This document shows positions 1 to 8,008 of a stretch of DNA of 64,000 bases, piece by piece. Source of the DNA: Salipaludibacillus neizhouensis. Lineage in GTDB: Bacteria; Bacillota; Bacilli; Bacillales; Salisediminibacteriaceae. The notes beneath the pieces are model-generated. The model was not told where the DNA came from and searched no databases. It saw only the letters and a program-made list of their open reading frames with translations. The position numbers and the translations under genes were made by a program. Each line of letters begins with the position of its first letter. The first letter of the stretch is position 1. The stretch spans positions 903,187 through 967,186 of the forward strand of contig NZ_KZ614147.1 of assembly GCF_002886185.1 (NCBI RefSeq). Reading direction: 5' to 3'.

Positions 1-69
1 ACCTGTCCTAGTGTTATAGAATTTTTCTAAAGCCTTAACTATATTACCTACGTTCTTCCTAGGGTCCAT
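1..69 (-). CDS. Partial gene downstream of Panacea gene (possible toxin partner)
   Basis: The reading frame opens with ATG at 69 and runs off the left edge; only 23 residues are visible, beginning MDPRKNVGNIVKALEK. A GAGGTG ribosome site sits 8 bases before it. It starts 18 bases after the stop of the Panacea-domain gene, so the two are probably co-transcribed. Panacea proteins are commonly encoded beside a small toxin, so a toxin is a reasonable guess, but the visible part matches no family I recognise. Confidence 0.45.
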   Translation of the reverse strand, partial: MDPRKNVGNIVKALEKFYNTRTG

Positions 70-87
70 AACCTAACACACCTCAAA

Positions 88-549
88 TCAACAAAGAGAC
101 TCTGAATCATTTTCAATTTCTTCTTCTTGAATATCAAATAGAATATCTTCCTTATTCATAATATTTTGACCTGGGTCATCTTCAGACAAGTTTGTCCTTG
201 AACGTTTATAAGCAAAATCATCATGGCTCTTATTTCTTAATACACCTGCAGAGTGTTTTCCATATTCGTGTACTACTTCCCTGATGGTATATTCTTCGTT
301 AAGATCTAAAGAATCAATATCGAACTCATGAAGTGATTTAAAAGCATTTCTTACTTTCTTATTAACTGGACCGTGAATCCATCCCTCAAAGTCATCATCG
401 AATAACCATTGACCGAAATTTCTATAATGCTCTTTTTGGGCGAAATAAAGTAATTTGTGCATTTTCATTTCAGTTAAATCATCTTCTTGGAAAACTTTCT
501 GATAAAGATGGTGGATGGCAGCGGCAATATCAATTATATTTTTGGTCAT
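88..549 (-). CDS. Panacea-domain (DUF4065/SocA-like) protein, probable antitoxin
   Basis: This 153-residue protein carries the core of the Panacea/DUF4065 family: an N-terminal helix pair with KLLYFAQ near residue 33 and the GPV motif near residue 60, followed by a charged C-terminal tail ending in an acidic stretch. Family members act as antitoxins that neutralise many unrelated toxins, or as proteolysis adaptors (SocA), and are frequent in prophages and mobile islands. An AAGGAAGG ribosome site supports the ATG at 549. The next gene on the same strand begins 18 bases after its stop and is cut by the window edge. An inverted repeat just upstream could be an autoregulatory operator. Family assignment is good; antitoxin function is inferred. 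Confidence 0.75.
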   Translation of the reverse strand: MTKNIIDIAAAIHHLYQKVFQEDDLTEMKMHKLLYFAQKEHYRNFGQWLFDDDFEGWIHGPVNKKVRNAFKSLHEFDIDSLDLNEEYTIREVVHEYGKHSAGVLRNKSHDDFAYKRSRTNLSEDDPGQNIMNKEDILFDIQEEEIENDSESLC

Positions 550-584
550 GCTTCGCTCACCTTCCTTCTTAGTATTTGATACTA

Positions 585-612
585 ATACTATACCCTGTTT
601 TGGGTATTGTAT
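585..612 (-). promoter_or_regulatory. Inverted repeat upstream of the Panacea gene
   Basis: ATACTATACCC (585-595) and GGGTATTGTAT (602-612) form 11-base arms with one mismatch and a 6-base centre. The repeat lies 36 bases before the start codon, where a promoter and an autorepression operator of a toxin-antitoxin pair would be expected. Confidence 0.45.
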
Positions 613-769
613 AGCACTGGCTAGAAATTCAGACTATAGTTTAATACAATCACGTCTTTAGTAAGTTAATAATGGATACATCGACTCTCTTCTTATGTAA
701 TCTTATAATATTTCAAAGAGTAATACAAGAACAAATGTTCGGTAATTGTAACGAGGTTGTAGAACTTTA

Positions 770-866
770 TTATTGTTGCTTGAGACCGATAATAGTCTTC
801 TGTAGAAAACGATTTAGGTTAGCCTCCCACAGAGACCGATCGGTAATTCTTCCAAACAACCTTCAC
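770..866. repeat. Degraded copy of a dispersed Bacillus-type repeat
   Basis: The segment ends in TTCCAAACAACCTTC, matching segments near 10655-10673 and (reverse strand) 58440-58455, and contains AGCCTCCCACAGAGACC-like sequence. I see no gene in 613-862; the short open frame here has no ribosome site and no protein-like composition. Confidence 0.4.
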
Positions 867-1288
867 TGCTGATACAAAATCGTCTGTCCAACTCCAATAA
901 AATATTCTGATTCCACAATAATATGGTTCAAAACCACTTTGGCTGTTGGATTGGTACGGATAGGTTCACTTTCTTCCATAATAGTCCGGCAAAACTGAAT
1001 AAATTGTTCACTCTGCTGTAAGCAAAAGGAGGTAAGCTGTAAAATATCCTGATAGAGTTGCTGAGAAACTTGTCCCCCCGAACGGTTGAGCGTTTCAATA
1101 TATCTTATTACTTGGTGGTGAGCCTTTGCGAATTCTTTTTCCCATTCCTTTAATGCCTCTACATATTCCTGTTCCAGATTAACGACAAGTTCTCTAATAA
1201 CTACCGTATGTTCCTCTTCTTGATGTTTCCAAAACTCAGCCTCATCAAGAACACGCAGGGGCATCTGATTCCCATAATAAAACTGCAT
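863..1288 (-). CDS. DUF2935-like helical protein
   Basis: A 141-residue, all-helical protein with regularly placed His and Glu residues (EFWKHQEEEHTVVIRE near the N-terminus, a second helix pair with FIQFCR, and a C-terminal helix with NHIIVESEYF). This pattern fits one domain of the DUF2935 family, which forms a ferritin-like four-helix bundle, often with two domains and probably metal binding. The function is unknown. I chose ATG 1288 because GGAGG lies 7 bases before it; an upstream in-frame ATG at 1351 has a weaker site. It stands alone, convergent with nothing obvious and divergent from the uxuR operon. The family call is from memory of the motif spacing. Confidence 0.55.
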   Translation of the reverse strand: MQFYYGNQMPLRVLDEAEFWKHQEEEHTVVIRELVVNLEQEYVEALKEWEKEFAKAHHQVIRYIETLNRSGGQVSQQLYQDILQLTSFCLQQSEQFIQFCRTIMEESEPIRTNPTAKVVLNHIIVESEYFIGVGQTILYQQ

Positions 1289-1366
1289 AATCAATCCTCC
1301 ATCCTCTTTAACTCTCACACTCCATTCATACATATTTCCAAGAAGATTCATTAGAACCTTTTTTTT

Positions 1367-1394
1367 GGAAGCATAGAACCGTCCCTATGTTTCC
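1367..1394 (-). repeat. REP-like unit, copy 1
   Basis: The reverse strand carries AGGGACGGTTCT flanked by GGAAACAT and ATGCTTCC, so the unit can fold back on itself. It is one of twelve related copies in this window. Confidence 0.8.
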
Positions 1395-1460
1395 ACTTGG
1401 ACTCTTGTATTCTATTAATGTTCCTTTATATAAACTTACCAGAAAAGTCTAAAAAAATAA

Positions 1461-1496
1461 TTGACAACGCTTTCAATATATACTAGTATACAAGTA
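1461..1496 (+). promoter_or_regulatory. uxuR operon promoter with overlapping cre and GntR-type operator
   Basis: TTGACA (1461-1466) and TAGTAT (1484-1489) are 17 bases apart, an excellent sigma-A promoter. TGACAACGCTTTCA (1462-1475) overlaps the -35 and matches the CcpA cre consensus except at one position. TACTAGTATACAAGTA (1481-1496) is a 16-base palindrome with one mismatched pair covering the -10, typical of operators of FCD-type GntR regulators. This implies glucose repression and autorepression by the adjacent regulator. Confidence 0.75.
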
Positions 1497-1542
1497 TGGA
1501 AGCGAACGAATTTTACTTCGTTTCATAATCTGGAGGTAAAAA

Positions 1543-2244
1543 ATGACGGTTATTGATTTTTCAAATAAAAAAAGCACCTCGATGGGAACAAAAGTATATG
1601 AATTTCTGAAAAAAGAAATTGTCAGTTTAAATATGCTACCAGGTAAATCAATTAGTGAAAATGAAATAGCTGAAAGTTTACAAGTAAGTCGAACGCCTGT
1701 GAGAGAAGCCTTCTTAAAACTTTCTCAAGAAGATTTAATAACGGTGTATCCTCAGAAAGGGTCGATCGTTTCATTAATTGATTTGGATCATTTAGAGGAA
1801 ACTAGATTTATGAGGGAGCATTTAGAAGTAGCTACGTCACTGCTAGCATGTGAGCTATTTAATGAAGAAAGTTTTCAGCGCATTACAGCTAACCTAGAAA
1901 AACAAGAAAAGTGTATTAGTGAAAAAAAGTATAAAGAGTTCTTTGATTTGGATGATGATTTTCATTCCATAATTTTTACAGGGTGTAACAAAACACGAAT
2001 TTGGAATGTGCTGCAAAATATGATGAGTATTAATTTCAATCGAATAAGATTTTTAAGTGTATCGGAAGAATTAAATACGGATTTAGTTATCGCTCAACAC
2101 CATGAGATTGCAAATGCTATTCGTGCAGAAGACAAGGTGCGTGTCGAGAAAGTTGTCCGTGAACATTTAAATTTAGTTGTCATTGATAGACAAGAGTTAA
2201 ATAAAAAGTACCCGGATTTTTTTAAAGTGGTTCATCCGATTTAA
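1543..2244 (+). CDS. uxuR: GntR-family (FCD) regulator of the hexuronate operon
   Basis: A 233-residue regulator with an N-terminal GntR winged helix (about residues 15-80; VSRTPVREAFLKLSQEDLI is the recognition region) and a C-terminal FCD all-helical ligand domain with a D-x4-H type metal/acid-binding pattern (DDDFHSIIF). FCD regulators of uronate operons (UxuR, ExuR types) sense sugar acids and repress in their absence. AGGAGG-like GGAGG lies before ATG 1543. It is first in the operon, immediately upstream of KDG kinase, TRAP and mannonate genes, and a fitting palindrome covers its promoter. The symbol is assigned by context; the effector is inferred. Confidence 0.75.
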   Translation: MTVIDFSNKKSTSMGTKVYEFLKKEIVSLNMLPGKSISENEIAESLQVSRTPVREAFLKLSQEDLITVYPQKGSIVSLIDLDHLEETRFMREHLEVATSLLACELFNEESFQRITANLEKQEKCISEKKYKEFFDLDDDFHSIIFTGCNKTRIWNVLQNMMSINFNRIRFLSVSEELNTDLVIAQHHEIANAIRAEDKVRVEKVVREHLNLVVIDRQELNKKYPDFFKVVHPI

Positions 2245-2271
2245 TCGTTTTTATGATAGGAGTGAAGCAAT

Positions 2272-3233
2272 GTGAAAGATGTCATTACAATAGGCGATGC
2301 AATGATTACGTTTAATCCTGGTTCAACGGGACCCATGAGGTTTGTTTAATCGTTTGAACGAAAAGTTGTTGGCGGAGCAGAGTTAAATTTTGCGATTGGC
2401 TGCGCGATACTCGGTTTACAGACTGGTTGGATTAGCAGGCTTGGAAATGATGAGTTCGGTAAACATATTTTCAACTTTGTCCGTGGAGAGGGAATTGATG
2501 TTTCAGAAGTGAAGTTAGTCGATGGTTTTCCGACCTCTTTAAATTTTAAAGAAATTATGGACGGTGGAGAAGGAAGCATATTTTACTATCGTTCTCAGTC
2601 ACCAACGGTTAACATTATCGCCCGATAGCATTAAAAGTATCTATTTTGAAAGCGCTAAATTACTTCATATTACAGGTGTTTTTCCAGATATTGATGAAAA
2701 AAGCATTGAGATTATTCATGCGGCTATTTCAGAAGCTAAAAAACAGGGGGTGCTCATTTCGTTTGATCCAAACATTCGTTTAAAAATGTGGACGAAAGAA
2801 AGAGCGAAAGAAGTATTAAGTATTACTTCAGTTTTTGCCTCACGTGGATATTTTGTTAACAGGGTTAGAAGAAGCAGAGCTCTTACTTGGAACGAATGAA
2901 CCAAAAGAAATCATTAGTGAATGTAAGAAGTTAGGAATTGCTTATACCGCCATTAAACTTGGTGATAAAGGAGCCATTGGCTATCATGACGGGGAGTACA
3001 TAGAGGCTGCTCCAATTGTGCCAAAAAAGGTTGTTGATACTGTCGGAGCGGGAGATGGCTTTGATGCAGGTTTTATCTACGGTGTCTTAAATAATTGGCC
3101 GTTAGAGAGAACATTAAAGTTTGCTAATACGATTGGCTCCATGGTTGTAAGTATTAAGGGTGATAATGAAGGGCTGCCGTATTTGGAGGATGTTCTTATC
3201 AAATTAGGCGAAAAAGAATTTATTGATAGATAA
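2272..3233 (+). pseudogene. kdgK: 2-keto-3-deoxygluconate kinase, disrupted
   Basis: The pieces together make a full-length PfkB-type KDG kinase: GTG 2272 with AGGAG upstream, the N-terminal GDAMITFNPG, the GGAELN substrate loop, FDPNIR, and the catalytic GAGDGFDAGF near the C-terminus (about 3040-3070). It is broken at three places: an in-frame TAA at 2347-2349, a frame change between about 2600 and 2625, and another near 2835. KDG kinase would phosphorylate the product of mannonate and altronate dehydratases to KDPG. Sequence flanking each lesion is still well conserved, so the decay is recent or the lesions are sequencing errors. As written it cannot make active enzyme. Confidence 0.85.
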
Positions 3234-3344
3234 ACATGATTATCAAAGCAGAATTATTCAAGGGAGGTGATTGAACGTACTGAAAGTTAGTCGGTTTCCA
3301 AAAAGCTAGTCAACTAAGGATCTACTATATAAGGGGGATTTAGA

Positions 3345-4397
3345 ATGAGAAAATTTAAAATTTTACCAGTCATTTTTTCAGCAATGTTTGTTATGTCAGC
3401 GTGTGGATCTGATGAATCTTCATCAGATACGGAAAATGGAAATAACGATTCAGCTAATGAAACTAACGATTCAGGTCAGGAAGCAGCAGGTGAGACGATT
3501 ACTTGGAAATTCGGACATGTGGCTGCTGAAGATCACATATGGCATAAAACAGCTGAGAAATTCAGTGAGTTGGTAAGTGAAAATACAGATGGTCAAATTG
3601 AAATTGAACTCTATCCTAACAACCAATTAGGTGGAGAAACAGATACAATCAACAGTATTAAAGCAGGTTCGGCGGACTTAGTTATTTCCGGAGAAACCAT
3701 GGCAAACTGGTCTCCTAAAGCAGCACTAATGGCAGTACCTTACGCTTTTAGAGGGGAAGATCACTTAGTAGAAGTGATTGAAGGTGACATCGGTCAGCAA
3801 ATTGAAGATGAGATCGTTGAAGAAGTTGGTTTAACACCACTTTACTACCATACACGTGCACCACGTAACTTAACGTCAAACGAACCAATCTCGACACCTG
3901 AAGATTTAGAAGATTTTAGTATGCGTGTACCAAACGTTCCATTGTTCTTAAGTGTTTGGGAAGCAGCGGGTGCAAGACCGCAAGTTATGGACTTTACCGA
4001 GGTGTTTACTGGATTACAACAAGGTGTTATCGATGGTCAAGAAAACCCGCTGGATTTAATTCATAGTGCTGGTTTTGCCGAAGTACAAGATTATGTGAAT
4101 GAAACAGAACACGTTTACTCTTGGATTTATATTTTGGTAGGAAATGAACAGTTCGATGGTTTATCTGATGAGTTAAAAGAAGGCGTTTTAGAGGCTTCTG
4201 AAGAGGCTCAAGTTTACGGTAAAGAACTATTTGATGCAGAATTTGAGAACTATCGTGCAGAGTTAACGGAACAAGGAATGAACTTCAATAGTGATGTTGA
4301 TCAAGATGCATTCCGTGAAGCCATGCTACCTGCTATTAAAGAGAACTTATCTGAAGAACAGTATTCTCTTTACGAACAAATCTTGGAAGTAGAATAG
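3345..4397 (+). CDS. dctP: TRAP transporter solute-binding lipoprotein (DctP family)
   Basis: A 350-residue extracytoplasmic binding protein. The N-terminus is a lipoprotein signal with Cys20 in MSACGS, followed by a Ser/Asp/Asn-rich linker to about residue 50. The mature part shows DctP features: WKFGHVAAEDHIWHKTAEKF at the domain start, and the conserved Arg region (MRVPNVPLF) followed by DFTEVFTGLQQGVIDGQENP, which in this family contacts the carboxylate of the ligand. With uronate enzymes around it, the substrate is likely a hexuronate or aldonate. GGGGGA precedes the ATG. It is followed by a long hairpin and then the two membrane subunits. Confidence 0.9.
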   Translation: MRKFKILPVIFSAMFVMSACGSDESSSDTENGNNDSANETNDSGQEAAGETITWKFGHVAAEDHIWHKTAEKFSELVSENTDGQIEIELYPNNQLGGETDTINSIKAGSADLVISGETMANWSPKAALMAVPYAFRGEDHLVEVIEGDIGQQIEDEIVEEVGLTPLYYHTRAPRNLTSNEPISTPEDLEDFSMRVPNVPLFLSVWEAAGARPQVMDFTEVFTGLQQGVIDGQENPLDLIHSAGFAEVQDYVNETEHVYSWIYILVGNEQFDGLSDELKEGVLEASEEAQVYGKELFDAEFENYRAELTEQGMNFNSDVDQDAFREAMLPAIKENLSEEQYSLYEQILEVE

Positions 4398-4415
4398 TCA
4401 TACTTAAAATCTAGA

Positions 4416-4470
4416 AGGTACACCGCTTACTATCAAAAAAACGAACAATCATGAAGTGAGTGGTGTACCT
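4416..4470 (+). terminator. Intercistronic hairpin between dctP and dctQ
   Basis: AGGTACACC (4416-4424) pairs perfectly with GGTGTACCT (4462-4470), extended inward by a GCTTAC/GTGAGT stem with wobble pairs. There is no T-run, so it is more likely an mRNA-stabilising or partial-attenuation element, as often found after abundant binding-protein genes, than a full terminator. Confidence 0.65.
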
Positions 4471-4497
4471 AATTTACTGGTAAAGGATTGAAGTAAA

Positions 4498-4974
4498 GTG
4501 AGGAGTACAAAACTATTAGACCGCACCTTGGAAATAGCTACAATACTATGTTTTACAGGATTAATCATTGTGGTTATTATCCAAATTGCTTCCCGCTATT
4601 TACCACAGACTTTTGTTTGGACGGAAGAGTTATCGCGTTTCCTATTTTTATATTCGGTTTCCTTTGGTGCTCCGTTGGCATTAAAAGACAAAGAATTTAT
4701 TAATGTAGATCTATTACTTAATTATCTTCCTAAAAGAGCAAGAGAAATTTATGAGGGATTCATCTATTTGACCATTGTTTTATTTAGTGCCGTCGTTGCG
4801 TTTTGGGGATATAAGTTTATCGGAATTGGGCGTGGCCAATCATCAGCGACAATGGCATTTGACATGTCCATCATTCATGCGTGTATTTTTATTACGATGT
4901 TCTTCATTGGAATTTATGCATTACTCCATACGATCAACTATTTTAAGGGGCACGAAAAAGGGAGTGAATCCTAA
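4498..4974 (+). CDS. dctQ: TRAP transporter small membrane subunit
   Basis: A 158-residue protein with four predicted membrane helices, typical of DctQ. It contains the family signature around residues 36-60 (WTEELSRFLFLYSVSFGAPLALK). It starts with GTG 4498, with AAAGGA about 10 bases upstream, and its stop overlaps the dctM start by one base (TAATG), indicating translational coupling. The small subunit links the binding protein to the DctM channel subunit; import is driven by an ion gradient, often Na+, which would suit an alkaliphile. Confidence 0.88.
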   Translation: MRSTKLLDRTLEIATILCFTGLIIVVIIQIASRYLPQTFVWTEELSRFLFLYSVSFGAPLALKDKEFINVDLLLNYLPKRAREIYEGFIYLTIVLFSAVVAFWGYKFIGIGRGQSSATMAFDMSIIHACIFITMFFIGIYALLHTINYFKGHEKGSES

Positions 4975-6248
4975 TGCTAGCACTTTTACTGTTTGTTTCG
5001 TTTATCATATTAATCTTTTTAGGAATTCCAATTGCTTTTAGTTTAGGCATCTCTTCGCTCTTCTACTTGTTCATGGCGGATATTTCTTTATCAATTATTC
5101 CACAAAGAATGTTTGGTGGATTAAACTCTTTTGTTCTTCTGTGTATTCCGGGCTTTATTTTGGCAGGGAATTTAATGAATGCAGGGGGAATTACGGAGAA
5201 GATTATTGAGTTTACCAATAATGTTGTAGGGCATATCCGTGGCGGGTTAGGACTTGCAAATGTGGGATCTTCCATGGGGTTTGCGGGTATATCCGGTACA
5301 GCTCTAGCGGATACAGCGAGTATTGGATCGGTTTTAATTCCAGCCATGAAAAAACAAGGCTATGACGCTGACTTCTCTGCAGCTGTTACATCATCATCAT
5401 CAACCATTGGTCCCATTATTCCACCTTCATTGCCATTAATTATTGTTGGTACGTTAGCAAGTGTCTCCATTGGAGATCTCTTTTTAGCCGGGGCCATTCC
5501 TGGATTGATTTTAGGTATTGGTTTGATGATCGCCGTCTACATTATTTCGGTTAAGCGAAATTATCCAAAAGGAGAAAAACAAAAGTTATCCGTCATTGGA
5601 AAATCATTTATTGATGCTTTTTGGGCGTTAATGATGACTGTAGTCATTTTGTACGGAATCTTGGGCGGTTATTTTACACCAACAGAAGCTTCTATTGTTG
5701 CGGTTGTTTATGCGTTAATAGTCGGTTTATTTGTGTATAGGGGTCTTAAAGTAAGTGCAATTCCATCTATTTTATTGAGTTCCATGAAGAGCACAGCTTC
5801 GATTATGATTTTAGTTGGTTTGGCAAATTTATTCGGATGGATTTTAGTGAGTGAAAAAATTCCTCAACTAGTGGCAGAAGGGATCTTAAGTATTTCGGAT
5901 AACAAGGTCGTTGTCATCTTACTTATTATTTTACTGTTGCTGTTTGTCGGTACCTTCATGGAAACGATCGCAGCACTTGTCATCTTGTTCCCAGTACTTT
6001 TACCTGTAGCACAAACAGTAGGAATGGATCCTGTCCATTTTGGGGTAGTGATGGTTCTTGGTCTCATTATTGGACTTTCAACGCCTCCAGTCGGAGTTTG
6101 CCTGTTTGTTGCATCCAGTATCGGGAAGGTATCGGTAGGAAAGACGTCTATTGCTCTTATACCATTCTTATCAGTTAGTATTATTGTGTTATTGTTAGTT
6201 GCTTTTATACCACAATTAACGCTTTATTTACCGAGTTTATTAGACTAA
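4974..6248 (+). CDS. dctM: TRAP transporter large membrane subunit
   Basis: A 424-residue highly hydrophobic protein with about 11-12 membrane segments. It carries DctM hallmarks: [15 protein letters not shown] at the N-terminus, a [24 protein letters not shown] motif at about 100-125, and [17 protein letters not shown], the hairpin-loop substrate and Na+ region. A second symmetric motif, [12 protein letters not shown], lies near residue 370. It forms the transport subunit with DctQ and takes ligand from DctP. Its position within a uronate operon, with no ExuT/YjmB permease, makes it the likely importer. Confidence 0.92.
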   Translation: MLALLLFVSFIILIFLGIPIAFSLGISSLFYLFMADISLSIIPQRMFGGLNSFVLLCIPGFILAGNLMNAGGITEKIIEFTNNVVGHIRGGLGLANVGSSMGFAGISGTALADTASIGSVLIPAMKKQGYDADFSAAVTSSSSTIGPIIPPSLPLIIVGTLASVSIGDLFLAGAIPGLILGIGLMIAVYIISVKRNYPKGEKQKLSVIGKSFIDAFWALMMTVVILYGILGGYFTPTEASIVAVVYALIVGLFVYRGLKVSAIPSILLSSMKSTASIMILVGLANLFGWILVSEKIPQLVAEGILSISDNKVVVILLIILLLLFVGTFMETIAALVILFPVLLPVAQTVGMDPVHFGVVMVLGLIIGLSTPPVGVCLFVASSIGKVSVGKTSIALIPFLSVSIIVLLLVAFIPQLTLYLPSLLD

Positions 6249-6270
6249 ATACGAAAGGACTGAGTGTTTC

Positions 6271-7287
6271 ATGAAAGCTGTTCAAGTTACAGGAGCACAT
6301 GAGCTTGCCATTATTGAAAAAGAGAAACCAGTCATATCAGAAGCAAACCAAGTATTAGTAAAAGTAAAAATGGTCGGTATTTGCGGCTCGGATATGCATA
6401 TTTACCATGGTACTAACCCATTAGCAACGCTGCCAAGAATTATTGGGCATGAGGTCACTGGTCAAGTAGAAGAAATTGGCGCTGATGTGACGGGCCTTGC
6501 TGTTGGAGATAAAGTAGTCATTGAACCCATCGAATCATGCGGGAAATGCTATGCATGTCGTACGGGAAGAACCAATGTCTGCAGCAAGTTAGAAGTATAT
6601 GGCGTTCATCTAGAAGGCGGAATGCAAGAATACGTAGCGATGCCAGATTACTTAGTTCATAAAGTGAGTCAGGATTTAGATTGGAAAGAGTCTGTATTAG
6701 TTGAGCCATTTACGATTGGGGCACAGGCGACTTGGCGTGGAAATGTGAAAAAGGGAGACACTGTATTAATTACGGGGGCTGGTCCAATAGGTCTTTGTTG
6801 TTTAAAAATGGCGAAGGCAAAAGGAGCCACTTGTATCATTACAGATTTAAGTGACGATCGTCTCGAGTTTGCGAAATCTTGGGGGGGAGATGTCACGATA
6901 AATGCCATAAAGGAAGATGTAAAAGAACAAGTTTTCGATCTCACAAACGGTGAAGGGGCGAATATCGTCATCGACGCTGTTTGTATCCCGAAAACTCTTG
7001 AAGATGCTATTGAAATTGTTTCTCCTGCTGGATATGTTGTTGTCCTTGGGTTTGATGAAAAGCCTTCAAGCATTCCACAATTGCCGATAACAAAGAAGGA
7101 AATTACGATCGTTGGCTCGCGATTACAAACAAACAAGTTTCCGGAAGTGATTCAACTATTCAATGAAAAGACGTTTGGAATAGAAGATATGGTGACACAT
7201 CAATTCCCGGTAGAAAAGATTAAAGAAGCGATCTCATTAATTGAAAATTCTCCTAATGACATCCGCAAAGTTGTGATCACATTTTAA
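6271..7287 (+). CDS. Zinc-dependent alcohol dehydrogenase, L-galactonate/L-gulonate 5-dehydrogenase type
   Basis: A 338-residue medium-chain dehydrogenase. Catalytic zinc ligands are visible as Cys in GICGSD (about 38), His in GHE (about 60) and Glu in LVEPF; the structural zinc cluster is [15 protein letters not shown] at about 90-104. The NAD-binding GAGPIGL lies at about 170. It resembles RspB/LgoD-type enzymes that oxidise L-gulonate or L-galactonate to fructuronate or tagaturonate. That would feed the SDR and mannonate dehydratase encoded downstream. A threonine- or sorbitol-dehydrogenase-like activity cannot be excluded from sequence alone. It lies 22 bases after dctM and is co-directional. 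Confidence 0.72.
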   Translation: MKAVQVTGAHELAIIEKEKPVISEANQVLVKVKMVGICGSDMHIYHGTNPLATLPRIIGHEVTGQVEEIGADVTGLAVGDKVVIEPIESCGKCYACRTGRTNVCSKLEVYGVHLEGGMQEYVAMPDYLVHKVSQDLDWKESVLVEPFTIGAQATWRGNVKKGDTVLITGAGPIGLCCLKMAKAKGATCIITDLSDDRLEFAKSWGGDVTINAIKEDVKEQVFDLTNGEGANIVIDAVCIPKTLEDAIEIVSPAGYVVVLGFDEKPSSIPQLPITKKEITIVGSRLQTNKFPEVIQLFNEKTFGIEDMVTHQFPVEKIKEAISLIENSPNDIRKVVITF

Positions 7288-7321
7288 AGATGAATACTGA
7301 GATTGAGGTGTTATCAATACT

Positions 7322-7972
7322 ATGATTCAAAAATCAAAGATTATAATGGAAATAGTAGAGTCAGGCGTCGTGGCAGTTATCCGCACAGAAAGTGAAGAGA
7401 AAGCGATCCAAATTTCTAGTGCTAGTATGAAAGGTGGAATTAGATCGATTGAAGTAACATTAACCGTGCCGGGAGCCGCAGATGTTATTTCGATGTTGAC
7501 GAAAAAGCCTGAGTTTAAAAACTTACTAGTTGGTGCCGGCAGCGTTTTAGATAGTGAGACAGCACGGATTGCGATACTTGCCGGTGCTAAATATATTGTA
7601 AGTCCTTGTTTTGATCAAGGGACAGCCATCCTTTGTAATCGATACCAAATTCCTTACATGCCGGGTTGTATGACGGTAACTGAAATGAAAACGGCGATGG
7701 AGTACGGGGCAGAAATCGTAAAAATGTTCCCTGGAAATCATTTCTCACCATCCATCGTGAAGTCCATTAAAGGACCTCTTCCGCAAGTGTCGATTATGCC
7801 AACAGGCGGGGTTAATCTTGAAAATGCAAAAGAGTGGATCAAAAGTGGAGCAGTTGCTGTCGGAATTGGCAGTGATTTAGCCGCACCTGCTAAAAAAGGA
7901 AACTATGAAGAAGTCACATCTTTAGCTAAACAATATTGTGATCTCGTTAAAGAAGCAAGAGCAGAAATGTAA
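7322..7972 (+). CDS. eda: 2-keto-3-deoxy-6-phosphogluconate aldolase (KDPG/KHG aldolase)
   Basis: A 216-residue class I aldolase that splits KDPG to pyruvate and glyceraldehyde-3-phosphate. The family landmarks are present: GVVAVIRTES at the start, IRSIEVTLTVPGA with the catalytic Glu, VGAGSVL, the IVSPCFD strand, and the Schiff-base lysine in IVKMFPG at about residue 137. MPTGGVNLENAKEW forms the phosphate-binding loop. The length is normal. It is the terminal enzyme of the uronate route encoded here. GAGGTG lies about 12 bases before the ATG. Confidence 0.9.
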   Translation: MIQKSKIIMEIVESGVVAVIRTESEEKAIQISSASMKGGIRSIEVTLTVPGAADVISMLTKKPEFKNLLVGAGSVLDSETARIAILAGAKYIVSPCFDQGTAILCNRYQIPYMPGCMTVTEMKTAMEYGAEIVKMFPGNHFSPSIVKSIKGPLPQVSIMPTGGVNLENAKEWIKSGAVAVGIGSDLAAPAKKGNYEEVTSLAKQYCDLVKEARAEM

Positions 7973-8008
7973 TACTACTAGATAAATAATGGTATGGAGT
8001 GGATGTTT

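Noticed and set aside
672-872. 66-codon plus-strand frame
   Set aside because: No ribosome site and it runs through a decayed dispersed repeat.
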